Assembly (NCBI GenBank): GCA_026461505.1
Contig: JAPJMW010000106.1
Span: 1 to 35,981 of the forward strand
Origin: Beijerinckiaceae bacterium
GTDB lineage: Bacteria; Pseudomonadota; Alphaproteobacteria; Rhizobiales; Beijerinckiaceae
Direction: 5' to 3'
Length of the DNA: 35,981 bases
Within the stretch, counting starts at the first letter, position 1, and each line of letters opens with the position of its first letter. The notes below the pieces were generated by a model. The model searched no databases, was not told the origin of the DNA, and was given only the letters and a program-made list of their open reading frames with translations. Positions 7,858-17,925 of the stretch are shown here, one piece after another. The translations under genes and the position numbers were made by a program.

Positions 7858-10086
7858 TCAGAGTTCGCCGGCCATATAGGATGGCAGCCAGTTTTCATGC
7901 GCATTGTTCAATTCTGACAAAGATATGGGCATTTCTCCGGGCAGCGTCAATGCATCTCCGCCGGTTTTGCCGATCACCGTCATCAAAACGAGGGCTTCGC
8001 CGGTGGCAACAATGGCGCCGACGCGGCGCGATAGCTCGTCGAGCGCCGCTTTGTTTTTGACCGTTACGACATAGCGGGCCTGATCCTCGCCGAAGAGTTC
8101 GGCATGCGACGGAAGTCCGAAGGGAAGAGCGGCAATCGTGGCACCAACGCCTCCGGCCATCGCCATTTCAGCGACGCCAACGGCCAATCCGCCATCGGAC
8201 AAGTCATGCACGGCGGTAACGAGGCCGTCTTTGATCAGACCAAGCACCAGCTCGCCAATCAGTTTTTCCATCAACAGATCGACGGGCGGCGGAGCCCCAT
8301 CTTCGCGGCCTGCGATTTCGGCGAGCCAGCTTGAGGAACCAAGCCATCCGGTGGTTTCGCCCAAGAGGACGATGATTTCGTCTTCCGCTTTGAAGGCGAG
8401 CGTCATGGATTTTGTTACATCATCGATAACGCCGACACCGCCGACGGTTGGCGTTGGCAAAATGCCGCGACCATTGGTCTCGTTATAAAGTGAGACATTG
8501 CCGGAGACGACGGGGAAGTCGAGTTCTTCGCAGGCTGCGCCCAATCCGCGGATGCAATAGACGAGTTGGCCCATATATTCAGGCCGCTCGGGATTGCCGA
8601 AATTGAGGTTGTCCGTGATGGCTTTTGGCGTACCACCAACGGCAATAATGTTGCGGTAGGCTTCGGCCACCGCCTGTTTGCCGCCTTCAAACGGATCGGC
8701 CTCGCAATAGCGTGGTGTCACATCGGAGGTGAGGGCTAAACCGCGCGGGCCTTCGCCCACTCGCACGACGGCGGAGTCGCCACCCGGTTGCTGCACCGTA
8801 TTGCCCAAGATCAGATGGTCATATTGCTCCCATACCCAGCGCTTGGAGGCGAGGTCGGGCGAGCCGATGAGTTTGAGCAAGGCCTCGCGGTTGGAGACGG
8901 GCGAGGAGATTTTCTTGGCGTCGAGCACAGGGCGCTTTGGTGTCTCGACATAGGGGCGATCATAGAGCGGGGCTTCGTCGCCGAGTTCTTTAATCGGCAG
9001 GTCGGCCATCACCTCGCCTTTGTGTTTCACCACAAAGCGCAGCGTGTCGGTTGTCTTGCCGACAATCGCGAAATCGAGGCCCCATTTGACGAAAATCGCC
9101 TCGGCTTGTTTTTCTTTTGTCGGATCAAGCACCATGAGCATGCGCTCTTGGCTTTCCGACAGCATCATCTCGTAAGCCGTCATGCCCTCTTCGCGGCAGG
9201 GGATTTTATCGAGATCGAGCTCGATGCCGAGATCGCCCTTGGCGCCCATTTCAACGGCGGAGGAGGTGAGGCCAGCAGCGCCCATGTCCTGAATGGCGAT
9301 GACGGAACCCGTCTGCATCAGTTCGAGGCAGGCTTCTAACAGTAGCTTTTCGGCGAAGGGATCGCCGACCTGTACGGTTGGGCGCTTCTCATCCGCTGCG
9401 TCATCGAAAGCAGCCGATGCCATGGTCGCGCCGTGGATGCCGTCGCGGCCCGTTTTGGAGCCGAGATAGACGATCGGGTTACCCACGCCAGTGGCTTTGG
9501 CGTAAAAAATCTCGTCGGATTTGGCGATGCCGACCGCCATCGCATTGACGAGGATGTTGCCGTCATAGCGGGTGTGGAAACCCATCTGTCCGCCAACCGT
9601 TGGCACGCCGAAAGAATTGCCATAGCCACCAATGCCCGCAACAACGCCTGATACGAGGTGGCGTGTTTTAGGATAATCGGGCGAGCCGAAACGCAGCGCG
9701 TTGAGCGTCGCAATCGGGCGCGCGCCCATCGTGAACACGTCGCGCAAAATGCCGCCGACGCCCGTCGTCGCACCCTGATAGGGCTCGATATAGGACGGGT
9801 GGTTGTGGCTCTCCATTTTGAAGACGCAGGCCAAACCATCGCCGATATCGATGACGCCCGCATTTTCGCCAGGACCTTGAATGACCCATGGCGCTTTGGT
9901 GGGTAAGCCGCGCAGATGAAGGCGCGAGGATTTATACGAGCAGTGCTCGTTCCACATGGCCGAGAAGATACCGAGCTCGGTCAGCGTTGGCTCGCGGCCG
10001 ATCAGCTTTAAAATCCGCTGATATTCATCGGGCTTCAAGCCGTGTTGGGCGACGAGTTCGGGGGTAATGGCAATGGCGTTTTTCAT
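7858..10086 (-). CDS. purL: Phosphoribosylformylglycinamidine synthase subunit PurL
   Basis: The synthetase subunit of FGAM synthase, which uses ATP and ammonia from PurQ to convert FGAR to FGAM in purine synthesis. The 742-residue length is that of the small (three-component) PurL. Visible motifs include 'NEHCSYKSS' at 46-54 with the catalytic histidine, 'ESHNHPS' at 92-98, '[14 protein letters not shown]' for ATP/metal binding, and the second AIRS-like half with 'GGDSAVVRV' and '[11 protein letters not shown]'. Its ATG overlaps the purQ stop in the sequence TGATG, so translation is probably coupled. The presence of purS and purQ immediately upstream confirms the three-subunit form. Confidence 0.98.
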   Translation of the reverse strand: MKNAIAITPELVAQHGLKPDEYQRILKLIGREPTLTELGIFSAMWNEHCSYKSSRLHLRGLPTKAPWVIQGPGENAGVIDIGDGLACVFKMESHNHPSYIEPYQGATTGVGGILRDVFTMGARPIATLNALRFGSPDYPKTRHLVSGVVAGIGGYGNSFGVPTVGGQMGFHTRYDGNILVNAMAVGIAKSDEIFYAKATGVGNPIVYLGSKTGRDGIHGATMASAAFDDAADEKRPTVQVGDPFAEKLLLEACLELMQTGSVIAIQDMGAAGLTSSAVEMGAKGDLGIELDLDKIPCREEGMTAYEMMLSESQERMLMVLDPTKEKQAEAIFVKWGLDFAIVGKTTDTLRFVVKHKGEVMADLPIKELGDEAPLYDRPYVETPKRPVLDAKKISSPVSNREALLKLIGSPDLASKRWVWEQYDHLILGNTVQQPGGDSAVVRVGEGPRGLALTSDVTPRYCEADPFEGGKQAVAEAYRNIIAVGGTPKAITDNLNFGNPERPEYMGQLVYCIRGLGAACEELDFPVVSGNVSLYNETNGRGILPTPTVGGVGVIDDVTKSMTLAFKAEDEIIVLLGETTGWLGSSSWLAEIAGREDGAPPPVDLLMEKLIGELVLGLIKDGLVTAVHDLSDGGLAVGVAEMAMAGGVGATIAALPFGLPSHAELFGEDQARYVVTVKNKAALDELSRRVGAIVATGEALVLMTVIGKTGGDALTLPGEMPISLSELNNAHENWLPSYMAGEL

Positions 10087-10781
10087 CAGGCGGCGCCCCG
10101 AAGGATAGAGAGACTTTCAAACAATCCGCGGCCATCCGTGCCGCCGACTAGGGTCTCGATCAGGTTTTCGGGGTGGGGCATCATACCAAGCACATTGAGG
10201 TGTTCTGAGTAGATGCCAGCGATATCGTTGAGCGAGCCGTTCGGGTTGCCGGCTTTGGTATCGCCTTTAGCGGTGCAATAGCGGAAGGCGACGCGGTTCT
10301 CACCCTCTAAACGGGCAATTGTATCAGCATCGGCCACATAATTGCCCTCACCATGGGCAATGGCGACCTTGATGATCTGGCCTTCATTATAAGCGGAGGT
10401 GAAGGCCGTATCGGCACGGCCGACTTTAAGGTGTTGCATCTTGCAGATGAATTTTAGGCCTGCATTGCGCATCAAAACGCCAGGGAGAAGGCCGGATTCG
10501 ACCAAAATCTGAAACCCGTTGCAAATGCCGAGCACCAAACCACCTTTCGCCGCGTGGGCGCGGACGGCATCCATAACTGGGGCGCGGGCAGCAATGGCGC
10601 CGCAGCGCAAATAATCGCCATAGGAGAAGCCACCCGGCAGAACCACGAGATCGGTTCCTTTCGGCAATTCCGTGTCCTGATGCCAGATGGAGGATGGCTC
10701 GTGACCGGTCGATTGGCGAAGCGCGCGAATAACATCGCCTTCGCGGTTCGAGCCGGGGAATGTGATAACGGCTGATTTCAT
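10086..10781 (-). CDS. purQ: Phosphoribosylformylglycinamidine synthase subunit PurQ (glutaminase)
   Basis: The class I glutamine amidotransferase subunit that releases ammonia for PurL. It has 231 residues with 'PGGFSYGDY' at 49-57, the nucleophile cysteine at residue 87 in 'GICNGFQ', and the catalytic His203/Glu205 in 'MMPHPEN'. It lies 14 bases downstream of purS and overlaps purL by the TGATG junction. The length and ends are normal, with nothing missing. Confidence 0.98.
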   Translation of the reverse strand: MKSAVITFPGSNREGDVIRALRQSTGHEPSSIWHQDTELPKGTDLVVLPGGFSYGDYLRCGAIAARAPVMDAVRAHAAKGGLVLGICNGFQILVESGLLPGVLMRNAGLKFICKMQHLKVGRADTAFTSAYNEGQIIKVAIAHGEGNYVADADTIARLEGENRVAFRYCTAKGDTKAGNPNGSLNDIAGIYSEHLNVLGMMPHPENLIETLVGGTDGRGLFESLSILRGAA

Positions 10782-10795
10782 CGCCTTAAATCCTT

Positions 10796-11038
10796 TTAGC
10801 TGAGGATTTCAACGCGGTAATTTTCAACCACCGTATTGGCCAAAAGCTTTTCGGCGGCAGCCTTTAACAGCGCCTCGGCCTCGGCCTTGTCCGTTAGCGA
10901 GAGTTCGATATCGAACACTTTGCCTTGGCGAACGCTATCGACGCCTTCGAGGCCGAAGGATTTAAGCGCACCTTCGATGGCTTTGCCCTGGGGATCCAGC
11001 ACGCCGTTTTTGAGGGTGACGGTAACGCGGGCTTTCAT
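10796..11038 (-). CDS. purS: Phosphoribosylformylglycinamidine synthase subunit PurS
   Basis: An 80-residue protein beginning '[18 protein letters not shown]', the standard start of PurS, the small subunit that bridges PurL and PurQ in the three-part FGAM synthetase. The start is ATG 11038, with GAGAG 8 bases upstream; a TTG two codons earlier is open but unlikely. It is the first purine gene in the string and follows argJ with a 42-base gap, so it may be read from the argJ transcript or from its own weak promoter. No PurR box or purine riboswitch is visible in that gap. Confidence 0.96.
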   Translation of the reverse strand: MKARVTVTLKNGVLDPQGKAIEGALKSFGLEGVDSVRQGKVFDIELSLTDKAEAEALLKAAAEKLLANTVVENYRVEILS

Positions 11039-11080
11039 GGGCAATACTCTCGTAAAATATGGCTACAGGGAAAACGCGAC

Positions 11081-12322
11081 TCAGCTTCGATAGTCGCCAT
11101 TGATCTCGACATACTCTTTCGTGAGATCGCAGGTCCAGACCGTGAATTCACCTTTTCCAAGGCCAATATTGATCCCGATGTCGATTGCCTGCTTTTTCAT
11201 CAAAGCCGAGACCTTGGCCTCGTTATAGGATGGGTCACGCGCGCCTTTATGAGCGACGCGAATGCCACCAAAGGAAATCGAGAGCCTGTCGCGATCGGCG
11301 GGCTCGCCTGCTTTGCCGACGGCGGCGACAATGCGGCCCCAATTGGCGTCTTCACCCGCGATGGCAGTCTTGAGGAGGGGAGAATCAGCAACCGATTTTG
11401 CAATTTTTTTGGCGGATGCTGCGCTTTTGGCGCCTTTAACGGTGATTGACACAAAATGCCGCGCGCCTTCGCCGTCTTTGACGACTTGATGGGCAAGGTT
11501 GGTTAGCACTTCGTCGAGCGCTTTGCGGAAACCGGCGAGGCGTTTGTCGGAGGCTGTTTCTATGCGGGGCGCGCCGCGTGCTTCTGCTGCACCTGTTGCA
11601 AACAAGATCAGTGTATCGGAAGTCGAGGTGTCGCTGTCCACCGTGATGGCGTTGAACGACGTCGCCGTGCCTTTGGACAAGAGCGATTGCAGTACCTCAT
11701 GCTCGATAGGCGCGTCGGTGAAGATAAAGGACAGCATGGTCGCCATGTCCGGCGCGATCATGCCCGCACCTTTGGCGATCCCGTTGATTGTGACGGTGAC
11801 GCCGCCAATCTCAGCGGTCATCGTGGCTACCTTAGGATAGGTGTCCGTTGTCATGATGGCTTGAGCGGGCTCGATCCACGGTGTCGATTTGAGCTTTTTG
11901 GCTGCCTTTTGGAGCGGGCCGTCGAATTTAGCGGCGTCAAGCGGCTCGCCGATCACGCCTGTCGAGGCCAGAACGATTTCGCGCGGCTTGCAGCCTAAGG
12001 CCTCAGCGGCGATGGCGGCGGTCTTTTTAACCGTTTCCTTGCCCGCTTTGCCCGTAAACGCATTGGCATTGCCGGAATTGACCACCAAACCACGCGCTTT
12101 ACCCGATTTTAGAACATCCCGGCACCAATCAACGGGGGCTGAGGGGCATTTTGAGCGGGTAAACACGCCTGCGGCTTGGGTGCCTTTGGCCAAGCCAACC
12201 AACAGCACATCCGTTCGACCCTTGTATTTGATCCCTGCTGCTGCCGTTGCGAATGTTACGCCTTCGATGGCGGGAAGTTCAGGATAGCTCTTAGGGGCAA
12301 GCGGTGAAATGGCTGTCGACAT
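11081..12322 (-). CDS. argJ: Glutamate N-acetyltransferase / amino-acid acetyltransferase
   Basis: ArgJ transfers the acetyl group from N-acetylornithine to glutamate, recycling it in arginine synthesis; many members also use acetyl-CoA. The 413-residue protein carries the autocleavage site 'MATML' with Thr195 as the new N-terminal nucleophile (preceded by 'KGAGMIAPD'). It also has '[11 protein letters not shown]' and 'STGVIGEPL', which form the substrate pocket and oxyanion hole. The gene is 30 bases downstream of the parvulin gene on the same strand, with a purine-rich AAGAG site before the ATG. Mono- versus bifunctionality cannot be decided from sequence alone. Confidence 0.97.
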   Translation of the reverse strand: MSTAISPLAPKSYPELPAIEGVTFATAAAGIKYKGRTDVLLVGLAKGTQAAGVFTRSKCPSAPVDWCRDVLKSGKARGLVVNSGNANAFTGKAGKETVKKTAAIAAEALGCKPREIVLASTGVIGEPLDAAKFDGPLQKAAKKLKSTPWIEPAQAIMTTDTYPKVATMTAEIGGVTVTINGIAKGAGMIAPDMATMLSFIFTDAPIEHEVLQSLLSKGTATSFNAITVDSDTSTSDTLILFATGAAEARGAPRIETASDKRLAGFRKALDEVLTNLAHQVVKDGEGARHFVSITVKGAKSAASAKKIAKSVADSPLLKTAIAGEDANWGRIVAAVGKAGEPADRDRLSISFGGIRVAHKGARDPSYNEAKVSALMKKQAIDIGINIGLGKGEFTVWTCDLTKEYVEINGDYRS

Positions 12323-12352
12323 GGCTTGGCTCTTGAGGTTAGGGCGGTTGGT

Positions 12353-13207
12353 TTATTGGGCTGCTGGCGCTGCTGGTGGGTCAATCCGTTCAATTTTTCC
12401 GGTTTCACGCAGCGCTTTGATTGTTTCTTGCTGGTTTTTGCGGAACATGAACTGTTCGATCTGATCCTTGACCTCATCATAGGTCGGAACAGGCTTTTCG
12501 CGCTTATCGACCAATTTGATGACATGGTAGCCGAATTGGCTCTTCACCGGATCCGAAACCTGACCGGCTGCCAAGGCAAAGGCCGCCGTTGAAAATTCAG
12601 GCACCATGCGCTCTTTGGTGAAGAAGCCGAGGTCGCCGCCCTGTTGACCCGAGCCTGGATCCTTCGACAATTCGGTGGCGAGCTTGGCGAAATCTTCGCC
12701 AGACTTGATCCGCTTGACGATATCTTTGGCCTGATCTTCCGTTTCAACCAAAATATGGCTGGCACGAATTTCGGTCTCTGGCTTCAAATTTTTGACCGTT
12801 TCCGCGTAAAGCGCACGCATTGACGCATCCGTCACAGCCTTTTTGGCTTGGGTTGCGCTATATTCTTCAAACAGCATGCGGTCGGTCTGATAGCCGAGGC
12901 GGCGCTTGAATTCGGCATCATCCGATAATTTGGCATCGCGAGCCGCCTTTGCGCCAAGACGCAGGTCAATGATGTAGGTCACCGCATATTCGTGCCTTTG
13001 GGCTTCCGGAATCTGTTGGATCGAATCACCGAGATCCATCAGCGCCATGCTGACATCGGCTTCGGTGATGTCCGTTCCGTTCACCTTGGCAACGATGTGA
13101 TCGGGTGCATTAGCGGCAAAACCAGCCGCTGACAGGCCAAAGCTGGCGAAAATCGTCAGGAAAAGCGAAAAAACGGCGAAACGAAGCTGGCGCACGCGGA
13201 GAAACAT
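12353..13207 (-). CDS. Parvulin-type peptidyl-prolyl cis-trans isomerase (exported)
   Basis: A 284-residue protein with a cleavable signal peptide (hydrophobic residues 9-30, likely cut after 'FAA'), a SurA/PrsA-like N-terminal helical region at about 36-140, and a parvulin domain at about 144-235 containing 'RASHILVET', 'GGDLGFF' and 'FGYHVIKLVDKR'. A polar tail ends in an Ala/Pro stretch. It probably folds outer-membrane or periplasmic proteins. The start ATG has a good AAAGGA site. It diverges from secA, so export motor and periplasmic foldase share one upstream region, and it is followed by argJ. Confidence 0.93.
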   Translation of the reverse strand: MFLRVRQLRFAVFSLFLTIFASFGLSAAGFAANAPDHIVAKVNGTDITEADVSMALMDLGDSIQQIPEAQRHEYAVTYIIDLRLGAKAARDAKLSDDAEFKRRLGYQTDRMLFEEYSATQAKKAVTDASMRALYAETVKNLKPETEIRASHILVETEDQAKDIVKRIKSGEDFAKLATELSKDPGSGQQGGDLGFFTKERMVPEFSTAAFALAAGQVSDPVKSQFGYHVIKLVDKREKPVPTYDEVKDQIEQFMFRKNQQETIKALRETGKIERIDPPAAPAAQ

Positions 13208-13279
13208 AAGCGATCCTTTTTAAACGCATCATTGTGAATGCATGAAGCCATGACGGAAGCTGCGGTGCGTTGCAAGCAT

Positions 13280-13293
13280 TCCGGCCGTCCGGA
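13280..13293. other. Small GC-rich inverted repeat in the parvulin-secA intergenic region
   Basis: TCCGG and CCGGA arms flank CCGT. No T-run follows on either strand, so it is not an intrinsic terminator. It lies just upstream of the secA promoter candidate and could be an operator. The rest of 13208-13453 holds that promoter candidate and a 9-base direct repeat, GAGGTCGCC, at 13355 and 13386; I see no small gene there. Confidence 0.25.
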
Positions 13294-13294
13294 T

Positions 13295-13322
13295 TTGAAA
13301 AAAATCAATCCGACCCTATTTA
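13295..13322 (+). promoter_or_regulatory. Candidate secA promoter
   Basis: TTGAAA (13295-13300) and TATTTA (13317-13322) are separated by 16 bases, a plausible housekeeping sigma pair for this group. It would give a 5' untranslated leader of about 125 bases before the secA ATG. The -10 match is weak, so this is tentative. Confidence 0.3.
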
Positions 13323-13453
13323 TTAGCGATACGAGACGACCAAACTGACGAACGGAGGTCGCCTTAGAAAAATTTTGCGGCTATAGAGGTCGCCACTTGA
13401 ATAGTAGGACGTCTCGATCCTTTAGGGGTCTAGCGGATGATAAAGGGTTATCG

Positions 13454-16222
13454 ATGTTCGGCGCACTCGCCAAAAAGATTTTCGGCTCGGCCAATGACCG
13501 TAGACTGAAGACATTCACCCCAAAGGTTCAGGCGATCAACGCGCTGGAACAAGAAATAGCGGCCTTGTCGGATGACGCCTTGCGGGCGCGGACAGAAGCC
13601 TTTCGGGCCGAGCTTAAGGCTGGCAAGACGCTGGACGACATTTTGGTTCCAGCCTTTGCGACCGTGCGTGAAGCAGCCAAGCGTGTGCTTGGTCAGCGCC
13701 ATTTCGACGTGCAGCTCATTGGCGGCATGGTGCTGCATGAGGGCTCCATCGCCGAAATGAAGACGGGCGAAGGTAAGACACTCGTTGCGACCCTTGCCAC
13801 CTATTTGAACGCGCTATCGGGTAATGGCGTGCATGTGATTACCGTGAATGATTATCTCGCCCGGCGTGACTCCGAGTGGATGGGGCAGGTCTATCGGTTC
13901 CTTGGCCTTTCGACCGGCGTGATTGTGCATGGCATTGAAGATGCGGACCGTAAGGCCGCCTATGCCGCTGATATTACCTATGGCACGAACAACGAATTCG
14001 GCTTCGATTATTTGCGCGACAATATGAAATACGAGCTCGACCAAATGGTTCAGCGCGGGCACAATTTTGCGATTGTCGACGAGGTGGATTCGATTTTGGT
14101 CGATGAGGCGCGTACGCCTTTGATCATTTCAGGGCCGCTCGATGATCGTTCTGAACTTTACAATGCGATTGATGTGATCATTCCGCGTTTGACGCGCGAG
14201 CATTATGATCTCGATGAGAAGCAGCGTTCTGTCTCGCTGACCGAAGCAGGCAATGAACGGATTGAAGAATTGCTCGCGGAAGCTGGTCTATTAAAAGAAG
14301 GCTCGCTCTATGATGCGACGAATGCAACTTTGGTGCATCACGTCAATCAGGCGCTTCGCGCGCATTCGCTCTTCCAGCGCGACAAAGACTATATTGTTCG
14401 TAACAATGAAGTTGTGATCATCGACGAATTTACTGGCCGTATGATGCCGGGTCGGCGGTATTCGGAAGGATTGCATCAGGCATTGGAAGCGAAAGAACAT
14501 GTCGCTATTCAACCTGAAAACCAGACGCTGGCTTCGATCACGTTCCAAAATTATTTCCGCCTTTATGACAAGCTTGCGGGTATGACCGGAACAGCGGCGA
14601 CCGAAGCTGATGAGTTTATGGATATTTACTCCCTCGATGTTGTCGAAATTCCCACCAATTTGGTGGTATCGCGCATCGACGAAGATGATGAAGTCTATCG
14701 GACAGCGGAAGAAAAATACCGCGCCATTGTGCGTGAAATCGAAGCGGCCGCTGAAAAGGGCCAACCGATCCTTGTGGGCACGACTTCGATTGAAAAATCG
14801 GAAGTGCTGGGCGAGGTGTTGGAAAAGAACGGCTACACCATGATCGACTTTGCTGATCCTAAAGCGCTGTTGCCGCTTTATGAGTCAGCGCGTTCGGGCA
14901 AGCCTTCGAAAACCTTTGCGATTTTGAATGCACGCTTCCATGAGCAGGAAGCCTATATCGTGGCCCAAGCCGGTGTGCCGGGTGCGGTAACGATTGCCAC
15001 CAATATGGCGGGTCGCGGTACCGATATTCAGCTTGGCGGTAACATCGCCATGCGTATTCGCCACGAGCTTGCCGATATGGCAGAAGGCCCTCAGCGGGAT
15101 GCGGCAGAAGCTTCTATTCGCGAGGAGGTCGCCGACCTTAAGCAAAAGGCCTTGGCTGCTGGCGGGCTTTATGTCGTGGGTACCGAGCGGCATGAAAGCC
15201 GCCGTATCGATAATCAATTGCGTGGTCGTTCGGGTCGTCAGGGCGATCCGGGACGGTCGAAATTCTATCTCTCCTTACAAGATGATTTGATGCGGATTTT
15301 CGGATCCGATCGAATGGATGGGATGTTGCAAAAATTGGGACTGGGTGAGGATGAAGCCATCATCCATCCATGGATCAACAAAGCGATTGAGAAAGCGCAG
15401 CAAAAGGTTGAGGCGCGCAATTTCGATATCCGCAAAAATATCTTGAAATATGATGATGTGATGAACGACCAACGCAAGGTCGTGTTTGAGCAGCGCCGTG
15501 AATTTATGGCGGAAGAGAGCGTGCGCGAGACGATTGATGAAATGCGCCATGCGGTGCTCGATGATCTCGTCGCTACCAGCATTCCGGAAGGCGCTTATCC
15601 CGAGCAATGGGATGTTCCCGCTTTGGAAGAAGGTGTGGCAAAGGCTCTGGGCCTCAATCTTCCCGTTGCCGATTGGGCGAAGGAAGAAGGCATTGCGGAT
15701 GAGGAGTTGCGCGAGCGGCTGCGGACCGCATCCGATGAGGCCTATGCCCGCCGGATTGAACGCAACACGCCGGATGTAATGACCTATGTTGAAAAGCAGG
15801 TCTTGCTGCAAACGCTCGATCATTTGTGGCGCGAGCATCTCGTGACGCTCGACCACCTGCGTCAGGTGATTGGCTGGCGCGGCTATGCGCAACGCGATCC
15901 ACTGAATGAATATAAGCAAGAGGCGTTTGATCTTTTCAACGGCCTCGTCACGCATTTGCGTGAGCAGGTCACGGGCCAGATGATGCGCATCGAAGTGACG
16001 TTCCAAGCGCCACCTCCGCCGCCACCCGTGATGGAAATGATCCATACCGATCCGGTGACGGGCGAGAATGAAGAAGCCTTAGCAGGTCTCGCCTTCGCGC
16101 AACCGACCAATGCGGCACGTGATCCGAATGATCCGTCCACTTGGGGTAGGGTCGGGCGTAACGAGGTTTGCCCTTGCGGATCTGGTAAGAAGTTTAAACA
16201 TTGTCATGGTGTGATGGCTTAA
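13454..16222 (+). CDS. secA: Protein translocase ATPase SecA
   Basis: The motor ATPase that drives preproteins through SecYEG. The start is ATG 13454, which has AAAGGG at 13442-13447 and gives '[11 protein letters not shown]', the usual SecA beginning; an in-frame TTG at 13397 would add 19 unusual residues. In this numbering the 922-residue protein has Walker A 'GEGKT' at 105-109, Walker B 'DEVD' at 209-212, and a second nucleotide-binding fold with '[14 protein letters not shown]'. A proline-rich linker ('PPPPPP') precedes the C-terminal zinc module, with Cys906, Cys908, Cys917 and His918 for SecB and phospholipid binding. All domains are intact. A GFA-fold gene follows after 10 bases. Confidence 0.98.
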   Translation: MFGALAKKIFGSANDRRLKTFTPKVQAINALEQEIAALSDDALRARTEAFRAELKAGKTLDDILVPAFATVREAAKRVLGQRHFDVQLIGGMVLHEGSIAEMKTGEGKTLVATLATYLNALSGNGVHVITVNDYLARRDSEWMGQVYRFLGLSTGVIVHGIEDADRKAAYAADITYGTNNEFGFDYLRDNMKYELDQMVQRGHNFAIVDEVDSILVDEARTPLIISGPLDDRSELYNAIDVIIPRLTREHYDLDEKQRSVSLTEAGNERIEELLAEAGLLKEGSLYDATNATLVHHVNQALRAHSLFQRDKDYIVRNNEVVIIDEFTGRMMPGRRYSEGLHQALEAKEHVAIQPENQTLASITFQNYFRLYDKLAGMTGTAATEADEFMDIYSLDVVEIPTNLVVSRIDEDDEVYRTAEEKYRAIVREIEAAAEKGQPILVGTTSIEKSEVLGEVLEKNGYTMIDFADPKALLPLYESARSGKPSKTFAILNARFHEQEAYIVAQAGVPGAVTIATNMAGRGTDIQLGGNIAMRIRHELADMAEGPQRDAAEASIREEVADLKQKALAAGGLYVVGTERHESRRIDNQLRGRSGRQGDPGRSKFYLSLQDDLMRIFGSDRMDGMLQKLGLGEDEAIIHPWINKAIEKAQQKVEARNFDIRKNILKYDDVMNDQRKVVFEQRREFMAEESVRETIDEMRHAVLDDLVATSIPEGAYPEQWDVPALEEGVAKALGLNLPVADWAKEEGIADEELRERLRTASDEAYARRIERNTPDVMTYVEKQVLLQTLDHLWREHLVTLDHLRQVIGWRGYAQRDPLNEYKQEAFDLFNGLVTHLREQVTGQMMRIEVTFQAPPPPPPVMEMIHTDPVTGENEEALAGLAFAQPTNAARDPNDPSTWGRVGRNEVCPCGSGKKFKHCHGVMA

Positions 16223-16232
16223 GGGCGTCTCG

Positions 16233-16643
16233 ATGATCAAAAAGGTTGGGTCAACCGAGATCAAGGCTCGCCATCGCCTCACCTGTCATTGCGGTGATGT
16301 TGAGCTGATGCTCGATTTACCGGATGGCATTGTTGATCCACGCCGATGCGATTGTTCACTGTGTAGGCGCCGTGCTGCGATTATTGGGGCGATTAAATTA
16401 TCGCAAATTACGGTCGTCAAAGGGGCAGACAAGCTGCGCCGCTATCAATTCCATACGCATGTTGCGGAGCATTTTTTCTGCGACACTTGCGGCATCTATA
16501 CGCATCATCGGCGTCGCTCTGATCCGAACGTGTTTGGTTATAATGTTGGTTGTCTCGAAGGGGTAAACCCATTCGAGCTGGGTGATGTGCCTGTGTTTGA
16601 CGGCATTAATCATCCGTCCGATCAGAAGAAAAGCCCGTCCTAA
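16233..16643 (+). CDS. GFA-fold (glutathione-dependent formaldehyde-activating/CENP-V type) zinc protein
   Basis: A 136-residue protein with the seven-cysteine pattern of the GFA superfamily: C18 and C20 ('CHCG'), C39, C41 and C44 ('CDCSLC'), and C83 and C86 ('CDTCG'). These build one structural and one catalytic zinc site. The founding member, Paracoccus Gfa, speeds formaldehyde-glutathione adduct formation, but most homologues have unknown substrates, so I do not assign formaldehyde chemistry. It lies 10 bases after secA and is probably co-transcribed with it. A gap of about 140 bases containing a candidate promoter separates it from the RuBisCO-like gene. Confidence 0.88.
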   Translation: MIKKVGSTEIKARHRLTCHCGDVELMLDLPDGIVDPRRCDCSLCRRRAAIIGAIKLSQITVVKGADKLRRYQFHTHVAEHFFCDTCGIYTHHRRRSDPNVFGYNVGCLEGVNPFELGDVPVFDGINHPSDQKKSPS

Positions 16644-16722
16644 CGAATTCTACGTTCTGCATGATTCAATAAAGAATGGCCACTGCGTCATTGCCTATCC
16701 TATCTCATCTTGATGATTGCCC

Positions 16723-16751
16723 TTGACGGTTGAATGGCACTGAGATGAACT
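16723..16751 (+). promoter_or_regulatory. Candidate promoter of the RuBisCO-like/cupin pair
   Basis: TTGACG (16723-16728) is five-of-six to the -35 consensus, followed after 17 bases by TGAACT (16746-16751), a weak -10. A palindrome, TCATC-TT-GATGA (16705-16716), lies 6 bases upstream of the -35 and could be an operator. This suggests the pair is transcribed separately from secA. Confidence 0.35.
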
Positions 16752-16753
16752 AA

Positions 16754-16773
16754 GGCCACAACAGAGTGTGGCT
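16754..16773 (+). promoter_or_regulatory. Leader hairpin just before the RuBisCO-like gene
   Basis: GCCACA (16755-16760) pairs exactly with TGTGGC (16767-16772) across a 6-base loop, and a G-U pair extends the stem to 16754/16773. The GAGG ribosome binding site starts at the next base (16774) and the ATG at 16781. If transcription starts from the candidate promoter upstream, this stem would sit at or near the 5' end of the message, where it could stabilise the mRNA or tune translation. Confidence 0.4.
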
Positions 16774-16780
16774 GAGGATC

Positions 16781-17920
16781 ATGACAGCTGAACGTTTTAC
16801 CGTAACCTACCGTGTAACACCCGATGATGCGCGCTCTATCGAAGCGCATGCAAAAGATATCTGTATCGAGGAGACGGTTGAAATCCCGGAGGATGCTGTT
16901 CCCGCCTCGCATTGGGAGCAGGGGATTGTCGGCCGCATTGAAAGCATTACCGAGCGTGGCGGGCAACCGACGGATTATGATGTCCGCATCAGCTATCGTG
17001 TTGATATTACGAATAATGAAATTCCAAATCTGCTAAATGTTGTGTTCGGTAATATCTCGATCAGGCGCGGCATTAAGGTGATCGATATCGCCTTTACCGA
17101 TGAACAGGTAAAAGCTTTTGGTGGTCCGCGGTTTGGGACGGATGGATTGCGAAAGGCGCTGAATGTTTTCGGACGTCCTTTAGCTACCACAGCCATTAAG
17201 CCGCTTGGCTTATCGGCACGCGAACTCGCCACGCTTTGCGGTGGATATGCGCGTGGCGGGCTCGATATTATCAAGGATGATCACGGGTTGATCGATCAGC
17301 ATTTCCATCCGTTTGAAGAGCGTGTCGCGCGTATTCAAGAGGCTGTTCGAGAGGCTAATGCGAAGACGGGTCGCATCACGCATTATTACCCGATGGTGGC
17401 AGGGCGTTTTGATGCGATCGAAAAGCAGATGGCCTTTGCTCAAGCGCAAGGATGTTTCGGTGTGCTCGTTGCGCCGATGTTGGTCGGTCCCGATACGGGC
17501 TATTATCTCGCACGGAAATATGATCTTGCGGTTATGACTCACCCGACCTTTACCGGAACGCATTTTCACGATCCCCGCCATGGCATGACGCCTGCCATTT
17601 TACTTGGAACCTTGTTCCGGCTTTTTGGTGCTGACATTTCTGTCTTCCCGAATTATGGCGGGCGTTTTACGTTCACGGAAGCTGAGTGCCATGATTTAGC
17701 GGATGCCTTGCGCGGTCCTATCAAAGGAATGAAGGCGGCATTTCCATCGCCCGCTGGCGGCATGACGATTGAGAAAGTAGGCGCTATGCTAGACGCGTAT
17801 GGTGAGGAGACGGCGCTGCTCATTGGCGGGGCTTTGTTGCGCTATTCACCCGATCCGGCGATAAGCGCTCGTGCGTTTGTTGACGCGCTTGAGCAAGCGG
17901 TTAAAGCGAAGAAGGGTTAA
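16781..17920 (+). CDS. RuBisCO-like protein (form IV, DeepYkr-like)
   Basis: A 379-residue large-subunit RuBisCO fold that should not fix CO2. Against plant RuBisCO, Lys175 is kept (Lys140 in 'TAIKPLGLS') but Lys177 is missing through a one-residue deletion. The carbamylated Lys201 and metal ligand Asp203 are kept (Lys165, Asp167 in 'KDDHGL') but Glu204 is His168. His327 and Lys334 appear replaced in 'FPNYGGRF'. This pattern is that of form IV isomerases/enolases acting on phosphorylated sugars. Related proteins include the R. rubrum 5-methylthioribulose-1-phosphate isomerase and the isoapionate-pathway enzymes. A cupin follows after 5 bases, which favours the former. I start at ATG 16781 (GAGG 3 bases upstream, a little close); GTG 16766 is the alternative. 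The substrate assignment is inference. Confidence 0.9.
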   Translation: MTAERFTVTYRVTPDDARSIEAHAKDICIEETVEIPEDAVPASHWEQGIVGRIESITERGGQPTDYDVRISYRVDITNNEIPNLLNVVFGNISIRRGIKVIDIAFTDEQVKAFGGPRFGTDGLRKALNVFGRPLATTAIKPLGLSARELATLCGGYARGGLDIIKDDHGLIDQHFHPFEERVARIQEAVREANAKTGRITHYYPMVAGRFDAIEKQMAFAQAQGCFGVLVAPMLVGPDTGYYLARKYDLAVMTHPTFTGTHFHDPRHGMTPAILLGTLFRLFGADISVFPNYGGRFTFTEAECHDLADALRGPIKGMKAAFPSPAGGMTIEKVGAMLDAYGEETALLIGGALLRYSPDPAISARAFVDALEQAVKAKKG

Positions 17921-17925
17921 AGACC

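Noticed and set aside
11039-11080. Purine riboswitch or PurR box before purS
   Set aside because: The 42-base gap is too short for a purine riboswitch aptamer plus expression platform and shows no such core or clear operator.
13397-13453. Upstream TTG extension of secA
   Set aside because: The ATG at 13454 has a strong AAAGGG site and yields the normal SecA N-terminus; the extension does not resemble SecA.
15275-16045. Long minus-strand open frame (256 codons) inside secA
   Set aside because: It lies wholly opposite intact secA coding sequence and has no recognisable domain or ribosome binding site.
16781-17920. Functional CO2-fixing RuBisCO and a Calvin cycle locus
   Set aside because: Several catalytic residues are missing and no small subunit, phosphoribulokinase or cbb gene is nearby.
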